Assembly (NCBI GenBank): GCA_012845835.1
Contig: JABAKD010000001.1
Span: 2,607,540-2,671,539 of the forward strand
Direction of reading: 5' to 3'
DNA length: 64,000 nucleotides
From: Undaria pinnatifida
Lineage: Eukaryota > Sar > Phaeophyceae > Laminariales > Alariaceae
Position 1 is the first letter of the stretch. The number at the start of each line of letters is the position of its first letter. The translations under genes and the position numbers were made by a program. Shown here in pieces: positions 26,301-38,300 of the stretch. The notes beneath the pieces were generated by a model. The model was not told the DNA's origin, did no database searches, and saw only the letters and a program-made list of their open reading frames with translations.

Positions 26301-29300
26301 ATCTATCTATCTTTAAACGTCACCCAAACAAAACGGTTGAGGTGGAAAAGTAGGAACGAAAGGCCAACCCGATCAACGAACGCCCATGGTCTAGACATAT
26401 ACAGCGAAAAGTATTGTAAGCGATGTAGCGGGTTAAGGCCAGTCCGAAGAGCACAAATCCACAACGAACGGAATGGTAAGCTAGACTGGGGTCAGAATAG
26501 GGGTGCATCAATTCCCTTCATGAGGCTTTTTGTTTGAAAAACGAAAGTGAAAACCAATGAACGAAGTCCCACGGCCGAGGTATAGAAAACGTTATTGTAG
26601 CGCAAAGCAAAACAATACTTCTGAAATTCGGACAACTTTGGTGTAACGATGCCCCGGCATCTATAGAACACCAAAAAGAGAAAACCATTGCGTGGCAAAA
26701 CCATTGCGTGGCATGTGCGTTAGGCCCCATAAAACATCCCACGTTGACTTTATATTACTTGTATACTATTATTATAATATGTTCGAAAGAGAACCCGCCC
26801 GGGCTTATACTGTAGACTAGATAGTTTACGTCCTGCGATAAAGGGCATCATGGAAAACGTTGCCTCATGCGTTTCGTGATCGCCCTTTCGGCTGGTCTGG
26901 GCATCGGCCGGGGCAAGGTGTGAGTTGCATGTTGGGGCAATGCAAAAAGCTGTGTTTGGTGCTGCAGCTCATTCCACTTCCTCCGAATTACGTAAAACGA
27001 AAAGATAATAGTCTAGTCTATACTTACTTGCAACTGTGAAAGTATATCGCTATTTTTCTGTCATGAAACTCCTTTTTCGAAAGCTGTGTTAGACGCGTGC
27101 GTGGTACGATAGATGTAACGCTGTTAGGGGAACATATCCGCCGAATGATGGGACTCTTTGGCGACCCAAAATCGCCGGCATGTGACGTTCTCGTTTCTCG
27201 TTTCGATTTCCCAGCATACCTTGGCCGTGGCACTACTGTTCGTCGGGTTGCGCCTTCATCCCCCACCATAATAGACGCGTGGTACAACAGAGCAGATAGC
27301 AAGTTTTAGCTGTAAAGCATTTTCGATGAAACACTTGATATTAGTGATGGAACTCTTCAACCCGAAATGGTCGATCTGAATGCCATACCATACCATACCA
27401 TACCATACCATACCATACCATACCATACCTACCATACCATACCATACCATACCATACCATACTATACCATACCATACCATACCATACCATACCATATTGT
27501 TGTTCTTGTCTTTCGTTTTTTATGTTTCCGTACACCTAGGCCATGGGATCGTTCGTCGGGTGTGCACTCTCAAATCCCTCTCAAAATTCCGTGTTATTTT
27601 GGGGGGTGCGGGGTTGGAGTCATCCCACGATAGGGCTGAGGCAGATTCTAGGAAGTTTCTAAGCTCCTAACATGAGGATCCTCTCGTCAATATCATCATC
27701 CATCATCCATCACCATCATCACCCGAGACATGACTTCGAAGGCATTCGTTCGCGCAACCCGACCGATACTTCTACGCCCTAGTCCAAACGAAAAAAATAA
27801 TACTCGGAAAATTACTTGACTAATGACTAACCGTTAGATCCTCGCTTGCGGGGAGTCAACCGGACAGGTACCCTATATTTGCTTAATTAAACAGTGCAGC
27901 CAGTACCGTGGGATGACTCGTACGTGTCGAGCTCCCCGTGTGGGGATCCTCTTGCTTAAAGAAGAAGGAAAAAAGCACGAAAGGGTGCACCTGTACCGCG
28001 CAGCATGTATGACGTGACGCGTGCTTCCATCGCTGGTGCTACGGAGACTGATCCTTCGGTAGCCCCCCCCCCCAAAAAAAAACTTGAAATATACCATGTT
28101 ATATGTAATAGTTGGCCTCGGTTGGCATCGACGCTGTAATGCATTATATGGTCGTATGTGTATTAGGTTTTGGCATTGGTATGCAATACGACGCTGTAAA
28201 ACATGCCGATCACTCGTGGGCTAGACAACCAGGGTAGCACCTATTTTTTCTCTTTCTTTTTAACGGTCACCATGATGGTTATCGAGTTACAGCAGATCAT
28301 ATGGCGCGGGGTGGAGAAACTTGACTCCGCACACAAGGGGAATGATCGCATCACGTGGTGTGAATATAGCGAGGCACCCACGAGGCAGTTACGCAGTAAA
28401 ATGCCCATAGCTGTCTCTAGAATGTCCACACCAGAATACAAAGTAACTCGTTGGCGCTGTCATCTATAAGCAAGAAAGTAGGCTCCACAAGGTGCCCTGG
28501 TCCGTCTTACGATCGGTTCTTGGAAGGATGCAGTTCACCCTTCATAGAGTTGAAGAATTTTTGGAGCTCCTAGCTTGAGGAAGAGACTCAATATCTAACC
28601 CGAAACGTGACATCGACGTCGTTTGTTCGTTAAACCCGACCAAGGGCACTTATGCCCTCATCCTCACAACATGTTATACTCATCCTAAGAATTCACTTGA
28701 CTGACCGGTAGTTCCTCGCCTGACGAGCTCAACCGGACAGGAGCGTTACCACGAACATACTACTAGCAGAAATATTTTGGTCCACAAAAAAGCAAACCTA
28801 GCTGACCGCGGGATGACTCCTGCACAATTGTTTTTGGGGGGGGGGCTACCTCGTCGCCGCTTGACGGGGGAATCTGTATAGTTTTCTTAGCACATTTTTT
28901 GCTGGTTTTTGATGAACAATCCCATAGCCTAGGTATACAAACAACGAAACATATGCTACGAGAAAAAAATCGAAATTCCGGCGATTTTTGGGTTGAGGGG
29001 AGGAGACTCGTCAGTACTCAGCAAAAACAGCCAAAAAATATACTACGCCTACTTGTAACATGCATCCTAAGCCGTTCCTCGAAGTTCATGTGTATACCTT
29101 GGTTTCGAGACCAGGTATGTATGCGGTCTCCCCTTTTCACACCCCCCTCTTTCGCTCGTGTGGTGCCCGAAATGTTGGATGAGACAGGCTGTCGCCGGCA
29201 CTCTCCACAACGTCATCTACGGTCACCTAGACGTGGAGTTCGATTCCTCCATTCTGGACAATGACGAGTTGCTAGAGAGAGTGGCATCTCGGAATGCCGA

Positions 29301-32300
29301 GATGAACGGAGTCGGAGGTGAACTCGGACGCACGTATCTTCTGTCGCAGGTAATCGAGAATAGTCGCCACTACTATTTGATCCGTGTGTTTGCCATACGT
29401 ACGCACGCACTCCCGTACAAAAGGTATAAAGATTCCAACACAGCTCGAAATACTAGCCATCCTCGCCGTAGGATTCACTTTTGGGGCAAGCGTTTTTTTT
29501 TGCCGGTTGGGCTTAATACTTCAAAATGTAGAACAATCGTTTAGGATGCTATTTCTGCGAGTATTGTTGTTTTGGATCCATTAAATACCGCAAAGAAAAA
29601 CTCGGTCGCGATGTACGAACGGACGTCTTTGAAGCGTCATGCGTGTGTATAGGGTAAGATGTTGAGCTGTTCATGATATGAGCTCAGAAACGTCTGCTCC
29701 ACCCCTGAGTCATCCCACGATAGAGGCTGCACTTTCTGCGACAAAAAGTCCCTGGAAGGTTGAGTTGTTCATGTCAGGAACTGCCGGTCAGCGAAGTAAC
29801 TTCACGAGTATATTACGTTTTCGGACTAAGGCACAGAAGCTTAATCGGGTTGTGCGAACGAATGCCTTTGAAGTCATTTTTCGAGTGAGATATTGAGTTC
29901 CTCATGTGAGGAGCTCAGGGACTTTCTGATGCTGCAACCCTACCGTGGGATGGCTCCCCTTTCTAGTGTCGGATGGGGCTCATTTATACACAGGAGTACG
30001 GCGCGAGGTTTCACCCGGAAACGACGCGAATAAAATCTGTTGGGGCGTGGTGCGCGTGAGGGGGTAAGAACACCGATGCCTTGCGAGAGGCCGCTCTAAC
30101 TTGAAGGATCTAGCAATCGCCTCACCCAAGCGGCCGCATTTGATACCAGCTTCCAAGCTAAGCCCGCTCGACAACTACTCATGTGCTGTGTCTAGTACTA
30201 AATAAAGTAGATATGAAAAGAGACGCGTCAGCTGTGCGATGGAGGATTTCGTTGAAAGTTTTCAACTTCTTGAAAATAAATCGCGGAATCCCAATGGAGA
30301 CTTTTTGGGGACAGAATTGGTAACGAAGATGTTTTGGGGACATAGCTGTAGATGACGCAAGCTGTGTAGTTGCGCGGCTTGCCCCTGTGCCGTATAGAAA
30401 AATAATGTATATTATGCTCTGGTATCACCCAACGCACACAGGAGTCAGTACCTGATTGTCAAAGGCCCACATATTACCACGCGGGACATACCGTTTTGTC
30501 ACAGGCCCTCGCAGACACATCCACGAGTAAGCCGTACCCTGTTGTCACAGACTCACCCTAGGCCATTTACACGGGCTACGTCATTCTATCACAGCCCGGA
30601 TAGCATCGAAATCATCAGCGCGACGGCCTCACCGAGGGGCAAGCGGTCCACCTCAAAAGCCTCAATCGCACATATCAAGAATGCTTCCGTATATACGATG
30701 AAACCCAAACATCTATATGCAGACCAGTGTAATATGAAGCTGTAGTACCATGAACATCATGCATTACGTTTCTCTCGCAATGGATTTGTACAGGTGCCTA
30801 GCTTCCGGCCTAGTCATGTGTTGGCTAGTTTTTCAGTTTCGAAGCCCTCATGACCAAGGCTATATTGTGTGGGTCATTTTGCGGGGGTATCATTTTGAGA
30901 GGCGGGTCGGGGTCTGTCGCGCGAGTCACTCCGCTGTTATTCCCTTCCGTCGGTCTCAAGAATTTTCGTTCTAGTGAATGTACAATGTGCCGGTAAAATC
31001 CGCGTTCACTGGTATTCTTCGCTGTTTACTATATGAAGCCCTCTTTATCATGGAGCATGGCAGGCTAGACCGCACCAAACAGTTTTTTTCGTGCATAGTC
31101 TAGGCATTTTGTTCGTTGAGGTACAGAGTCACCTTCGGAAACACGCCTTGCTACGATAAAGGTCTAGTCTAGTCTAGACTATAGCAGTTAGGTATTGTGT
31201 GAAATAGTTTCTGAAAAATAACGGAAGTCTTTAACCCAAAGCCCTCGGGAATTGGCTTGCTATTCTCGCATGATGATGTTCGAGTTGTGCACCTAGGCCA
31301 AGGGTTTTGTTTCACCCGGTGTACTGTAGCGGTTTTATTTTTCTCTCTAAATCAGCTTTTTTGGGAGAGGTGTTCAGCAGGGCTGTTCACGGGTCATGAC
31401 CAGGCCCGCGGGTCGGGTCAAGAATATTTTCAATACCTCGCGGATAGAGTCGGGTCTGGTCAGGAGGTATTCCATATGTCACGGGTCGGCACGGGTCCAG
31501 GGTCAAGAACTTTTCCGAAAAATCACTGGTCGGAGCAGGTCACCTTGACCCGACCCGGCCCGTGAACGAAATTCTGACCCGTGAAAAGCCGCCAAATTGA
31601 GGAACCTTGAAGAAAAAACGCAGTGCAGCCCTCTATCGTAGCACGAGTCTCAAGCGAGTGTGGCTCAAGCCCTTTCAAATTAGTAGTGAAAATAAATGGG
31701 GGCATAACCCCCCACCCACACACCCGGGGTGGCCTTAGTCCCGAAAAAGAAAGAGATACGGCGGTATGGCTTAAGTGATAGGGGCCCCTGCTGCAGATAC
31801 CCCCCACCCACACACCCGGGGTGGCCTTAGTCCCGAAAAAGAAAGAGATACGGCGGTATGGCTTAAGTGATAGGGGCCCCTGCTGCAGATACCCCCCACC
31901 CACACACCCGGGGTGGCCTTAGTCCCGAAAAAGAAAGAGATACGGCGGTATGGCTTAAGTGATAGGGGCCCCTGCTGCAGATACCCCCCACCCACACACC
32001 CGGGGTGGCCTTAGTCCCGAAAAAGAAAGAGATACGGCGGTATGGCTTAAGTGATAGGGGCCCCTGCTGCAGATACCCCCCACCCACACACCCGGGGTGG
32101 CCTTAGTCCCGAAAAAGAAAGAGATACGGCGGTATGGCTTAAGTGATAGGGGCCCCTGCTGCAGATTGTTTTTGAGTTGACGCGTGCTACGATATTGGGC
32201 GGCACCACTTGTTTCCTATTACATCTGGTTAATAGATTTTGTTTTCACGCTGCCCACGACCTCCTCCACTGAGGCTTTATCGAATAATTTTGATTCTTAC

Positions 32301-35300
32301 TCATATTCGGAGATAATATGGGCTGTGGAAAAGCACACGACTTGTTTTATCCCGAGGCCATGGGAATGTCTACACCGGGTTGCACGCTTGCACGTTTGCA
32401 CTTTTATCGTTAACATTATTAGCTTTTGGGGGCAGGCGTAACGCAGCTCGATGTGAGAGCGTTCCTTAGCAGTAACGTGGATCCAGCGATGTGGGCGTTG
32501 ATGAGCGTGTGTCTAGAACAGGGATTTGCGTTTGAGATAATCTCGAGGACAGGCTTTAGAGGTGGAGGGTATAGGGCCACTGCTACGTTAGAGGGAGGGC
32601 AATTTTTTTTGGGGGGGGGATATGTTTTGCATTTATTTCGGAGCCATCCCTTGGCAGGGGTATGGCGGATTCTAAGAAGTTTCTGTGCTCCTAACATAGA
32701 GGAGCTCAATATCTCAACATCACGCGGAACATGACCTCGAAGGCATTCGTCGAGCACTTCACCCAGCACTTGTATGGTGCTCCGGTACCTTCGTCCTAAC
32801 AAAACCTGGCTGGTAGAGTGTTCCTCGGTTGAATAGCCCAACGGGCCAGACACGATGGCCACAACAAGTGCAAGATTGATTATCTGCGATAGCCCGCCGC
32901 CCCCCCCCCTCCCCCTTCCCCTCCAGAAGAAAAACAGCGATTACATTTAACGAACGTTTCACGGTTGCTCGACACGAGGAAGGATGCTTGAACGTATGTA
33001 TATCTTGATACATAACTTTGTTTGCAAATGACTATCGAACGATGATGACATCGGGGTGGCATAGCGGCCACCGTAAAAATTCAAGAGATACGGCCGGGAG
33101 CTCGTTTCAAAACCAGCGATTTCGTACAAAATTAGTTGGGGGGGGGTCCGTCCGATGTCTCTTCGTGACTCTTTAACCTAACCCAGTATCGCTGGACCCG
33201 TCGTTTATAGGCTTTGCGTTTTGTTTTCTTGATGTACGCAGTAGTAGGCACACGAGACTGTTCATGAGAGATCGGGAACTAAAGTTGTGGTCTTAACATT
33301 TTTCTCATAGTATAGGAGTACTTTTTCTCGGTGGGGGCATGCGCGTAGAGCTCATCTCAAGGTAGGTGAGAAGCCGCAGCAGAAACAGATTGATGCGCCT
33401 CTACCGTCGACGAATGTACCACATATACACATATATACATATATATACATATGTATACATATATGTATACATATATAGACTACATACATATATGTTACAT
33501 TGTTATATGTTGGGGGGATTCGGTCAGGAGTGTTTTTCGTCTAGGCCTCAGTACGCGATTCTCGAAGGAACTGGAATTCTCGAGGTCAAATAGCTTCGTT
33601 CGAGCGCCGTCTTCGGGGGGCGGCTCCAACGCCCCTCGCCCTGCTGCTGTACCCGTTCCGCACCTCGACGGAAACCCGGATAGACACTGAGCGAGACAAG
33701 CGAGGAGTGCGATTTTTTGTTTGTATTTTGATGGGTATACGCCCGAGCTATTCTTGGATTTTGTCATGTATGTGTAGAGCTTGAACGAATAAACAAGGGA
33801 CACTACTAGATATATTACATGTTGGTAGATATTGGGCTCCTCAGGTGACGATCATCCGGGCAAGAACTACCCAGAAACATGTATGTGGGGTACCGCGATA
33901 TTCATGGCCCAAATTTTCACTGCTTTCAGCTGGATCGACGGAGAGCTACCTAGACACATCACATATATCCGAGTTACCCCACGAATTTCGTAGACCCAGC
34001 ACAGCAGTAGTAACGGCATCACGCGGCCGTTCCTGTCGCCGTTCCCGCTCAGCTTCATCATATCTTCGATTATGGTGAGGGCTTGTGCACGCCACATGCC
34101 TGTCTGTGGGTCTGAAAAAGGCGTATGTGCTCCGTCCCGGCACTATGGGGATGCGAGGGGGCAATGGCTCTGGCTGCGCATGAAATGAGTTGCACACACG
34201 CTACACCTCCACTCGTTATTCGTTGCTAGAGGCGAAAAGAAAAATACCAATGCTATCTAAGCGCCTACCGGGTAGTTCGTGTACCTGGTGAAAGATATGT
34301 ATACACGAACAATTCGTTGTGTCGTTGTCTTGTCTGTTTTATTCCGGCAGGCTGTCAAGGAAGGGTCGCCGGCGCACCCTTCGTACCCCGCCGGTCACGC
34401 TGTGCAGAACGGGGCCTTCGCCACGGTGCTCAAGGTCAGTACAGGCCTCCAACCGCACACCGTCGCCCCTCAGCGCTGCCTGTGGTACGATAAAGGTGGC
34501 AGCAATTTTTGGTAGAGTTTGTTTCTGAACGACGGGGTTCTTTAACCAAATATTTGATCAGCAGTTAATAAAAATATTTCGTTTGGTACCTATGATTAAT
34601 TAGTAGGAAATGGGAGTATGTTTGGGTCCAGACAGGTGCTGTTAATAGCACTATATTGCAGTAGTAGCATTCGCCCGTAGGAAAAAAAAAAACAGTGTTT
34701 CAGCTAAAGTAATACCTGGTATATTATTGGGGCGACTGAACCGAACGAGGGCCCTGCGTTGATGTTCTTCGACAAACCTCCACCCCGTTGATCCACGTTC
34801 TGGAGATGATCGAACCGGCTCTGTTTGAGTTCGAGCCTTGGTCTATCCGTGATTATGACATCATATATATCTGCTGTGTTTTGATAATCAAAACATGTGG
34901 TTTTATCATGTCGAAGCAGAAGAGTGGTCGAGCGGGACATTGTCCGTATATCTTCCTTGATGCGCGTTTAGCTTGGGAGGAACCCGCCGGGGGGGCGGAT
35001 ACAACAAGTACGGGGGGTGAATTGGTTGAAAGGTGCTATTCGCTCCCCCGCGTTTTGCCGCGGAAGCATGACTGTTGGAATTGGCCCTCAGCACAAGTGT
35101 AGTCTATACCATTATATATTGTATAGTTGTACAGTACCCACTGGGACGCGTGGTACAATAGAGGCATAGTCTAGAGGCATCATCGGGGATTCCGAACGAC
35201 GGGGCCGCTTAACCCCCAAATCATCGGGAAAAAAAAAATGCCATTCGAGATAATTAAGTGGCAACATGTTTCGTTTGCAGGCCTGTACTCAAGCAGGCCT

Positions 35301-38300
35301 TGGGATAACTCGTGGGGCAGCTTCGGACGCACGCCATCGTACGATAGAGGTTAGCAGTTTTGGTCTGAAATGGCTTTTGAATGACGGGGCTCCTTAACCC
35401 AAAATCGCCGGAAAATACGCCCCCCTTAGTTTTTGCATGATGGTTCTCGTTCCATACCTAGGCCCCATGGGAGTTTTTATCCGGAGTACCGGTCTTGCTT
35501 TTTTCTCAAGACAGAACAGTTAGTTGTTGGGAGAGGTCTTAAGCTCCGAAGTTGTGCAATTTCAGAAGAAAAGAAACTGGGTGCACCTCTGTCGTAGCAC
35601 GCGTCTTTAGTTAATTTTCTCCCACATTCAGCTCCTTTGGGTATAATAGGCCTCCACAAGGGAGGAGCCTCAGAGCAAAAAATGGTACACAGAGTCGGGC
35701 TACACGATGGAGGTACACCACTGTTTTGCTGAAGTTCCCCGGTTTGGGAGCTTAAGACCTCTCTCTCCCAAAAACTGAGTTAGAGGAAAATAAAACTGCT
35801 ATCAATACGTACCGGATGAAAAAAACAACACGCACAGTCTAGGTACATGACGAAAATCTTGCTATTATAATTAGTATAGTTAAATGGCTTATTTCTAACG
35901 ATTTGGGGCTGAGGAGTCCCGTCGTTCAGAAAATAAAATGATAAAACAAGGGCTGTACCTCTTCGACGAATGGTAACATGCGTCGGGTGCGATGTAGGGC
36001 TCACTCAAAAGTGAGGATCCTCAGAGCCAAAAAAAGTGCACACCTCGACCGTTATATGCGTCCTTGCTTACACTAGTTACACAATACACACGGCACTACA
36101 CAAGTAGGCAGCGAGTGAATGGCACCGCTAAGATTGACAGCATTAAGATTCAGTCGGCACGCGCGGGGAGGAGAGGCCAACACAGCCTCTGCAGCTACAG
36201 TAGCAACGAACTCGATACTGCACACCGCGCAAACGACAAAATTCTCACGTCTCGAGCACATCACCACGTATGTACGTCATCCTCCAGATTTTACATTGTT
36301 AGCCGTTTTGAGGTGTTGTGCGACAGCCACATCATCATACGACTGGCCCCGCCAGAGGAAGAAAAAAATATGTGCTCACGAGCTCAAGAGCTGTGCCGAG
36401 CTTGAATATTCGAACCGGCGAACCCAACATGATCCAGATGATGCAGATAAGTTGTTAGCGTTTTGATGCGTTGTGCGACAGCCACATCATCATACGACTG
36501 GCCCCGGCAGAGGCAGAGATAAACATGTGCTCTTGAAAGAGCTGTGCCGCTCGAATATTCCACCCGGCAAAACAAACCTGATCCAGATTTGATGCAGATA
36601 CGTTACAGCACGGGTCGATTAGTCCTCGTAAGGATCCACTAGATTATGAAATAATAGTTGGATTGCGCGCTGGCAACTTGTGACGGCCCCTGAGCCAGCG
36701 ATCGCTGCACGCTGGCGGGTTCTATCGGAAGCGTAGACTACGGGATGCCTCAGCAATCAGTAGACTGGGCTACTTCACTATATAGACTACTCGAAAGCGA
36801 GAAACGCCGAGCGAAGCGGGGCGCGGTCGAGCGTGCCCCCTCCTCCGGCTGTTGAGAACCCGTCCCCTGGGGAGCGCCGCGGGAAAGGAACCAAATAAAA
36901 CAGTTTCATTCCTGTATCCTCTCTCTCATACCGACTACCGGAACTTCCATTATGTGTTATGTCCAAATGATATACCGGCAGAGCGTGTCGATTGGACCTA
37001 CATGCTACGGTGGGAGGGTTCTTTTCGTGGCCTTTCTTTTCGCGGTGGTGCTCGGGGTCACTCGCGCGAGTGACCTCTCTGTTCCCCAACGGCCACAGGC
37101 GTGTTCGTGCTGTTATTATTTTTCGATACGAATCCCCAGTGGAAGGGTTAGCTACCCTGCGCCAAACGATCGCGTAACGTGTTGACAGTATGATAGTATG
37201 ATAGTGTATGATAGTATGTATGAATGATATGATACTATTAACAATAACAGTATGATTGTATGATATTAATAGTGCGATATGATAGTATGATAGTATGTAT
37301 GATATGATAGTATTATGATATGACAGTATTATGATATGATAGTATGATAGTATGCACATGGTATGGTCGCATGATATGATGATATCATATTATAGCTCGT
37401 AATACGCGCGATCGGAGTATCACACACAGCTTGCAAAGATGAGTTTCGACGAAATCTTCGACCTCACAGCTGGAGTGTATTTTCATTTTTTATGATATGA
37501 TATGATATGAAATGATATGGTATGGTATGATATGATATGATATGATAGTATGTATGATATGATAGTATGTATGATATGATAGTATGTATGATATGATAGT
37601 ATGATAGTATGCATGATATGATCGTATGATATGATATGATATGATATGATATGGTATGGTATGGTATGATATGATATGGTATGATATGATATGATATGAT
37701 ATGATATGATATGGTATGATATGATATGATATGATATGATATGGTATGGCATGGTAGCTCAGACCCGGTAGTGAAAACAGGACACCCTATGTTACTCTAT
37801 ACCACCGTAGCCTTCACTCTTCCTGAAAAGTGACGCTTCGAGCACCAGGTCTATAGGCGGCACGTACAGGCAGGCTCACAACCAGTAGACGATATAGCTG
37901 CTGCGGGTAGTAACATATACTGGCAATGTATATATATTACAAAAATTAAAATACACTCCAGCTGTGAGATCGAATATTTTGTCGAAACTCATCTTTGCAA
38001 GCTGTGTGTGATACTCCGATCGCACGTATTACGGGTTGTGTGTCCTCATTAAGGATATAGGTCGGCGACTCCCCTTGCAACTACAGTGTAGCTATCAGGG
38101 TCAACAGGGTGATGTTAGGCAGTCTGTGCGCGGAAACTATAATACCCGTTTCTGAGGGGGACAAAATCTGATAGCTGTGAGAAAGGAAATGCATCAGTTT
38201 ATCAAGTGAATCCTGTAAGTCGAATATCCGGTGAGGTATGTATACTGGCAGTATATATCTTTTCCGACCACCTACACGATCGCCTAGACCTAGCACCACG

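Noticed and set aside
28203-28469. 88-codon ORF at 28203
   Set aside because: Lies in a family F repeat that is also present inverted at 21900-22170 without the same frame being kept.
31523-32087. Repetitive minus-strand ORFs that look like a protein with 31-residue repeats
   Set aside because: They are the 92 bp tandem array; the unit is not a multiple of three and frames shift between copies.
31707-32166. CRISPR-like array
   Set aside because: Units are directly adjacent with no variable spacers, in a eukaryotic intron.
36787-37359. 190-codon minus-strand ORF
   Set aside because: Half of it is the ATGAT satellite (His/Ile/Ser/Tyr repeats) and the rest overlaps a family C fragment.
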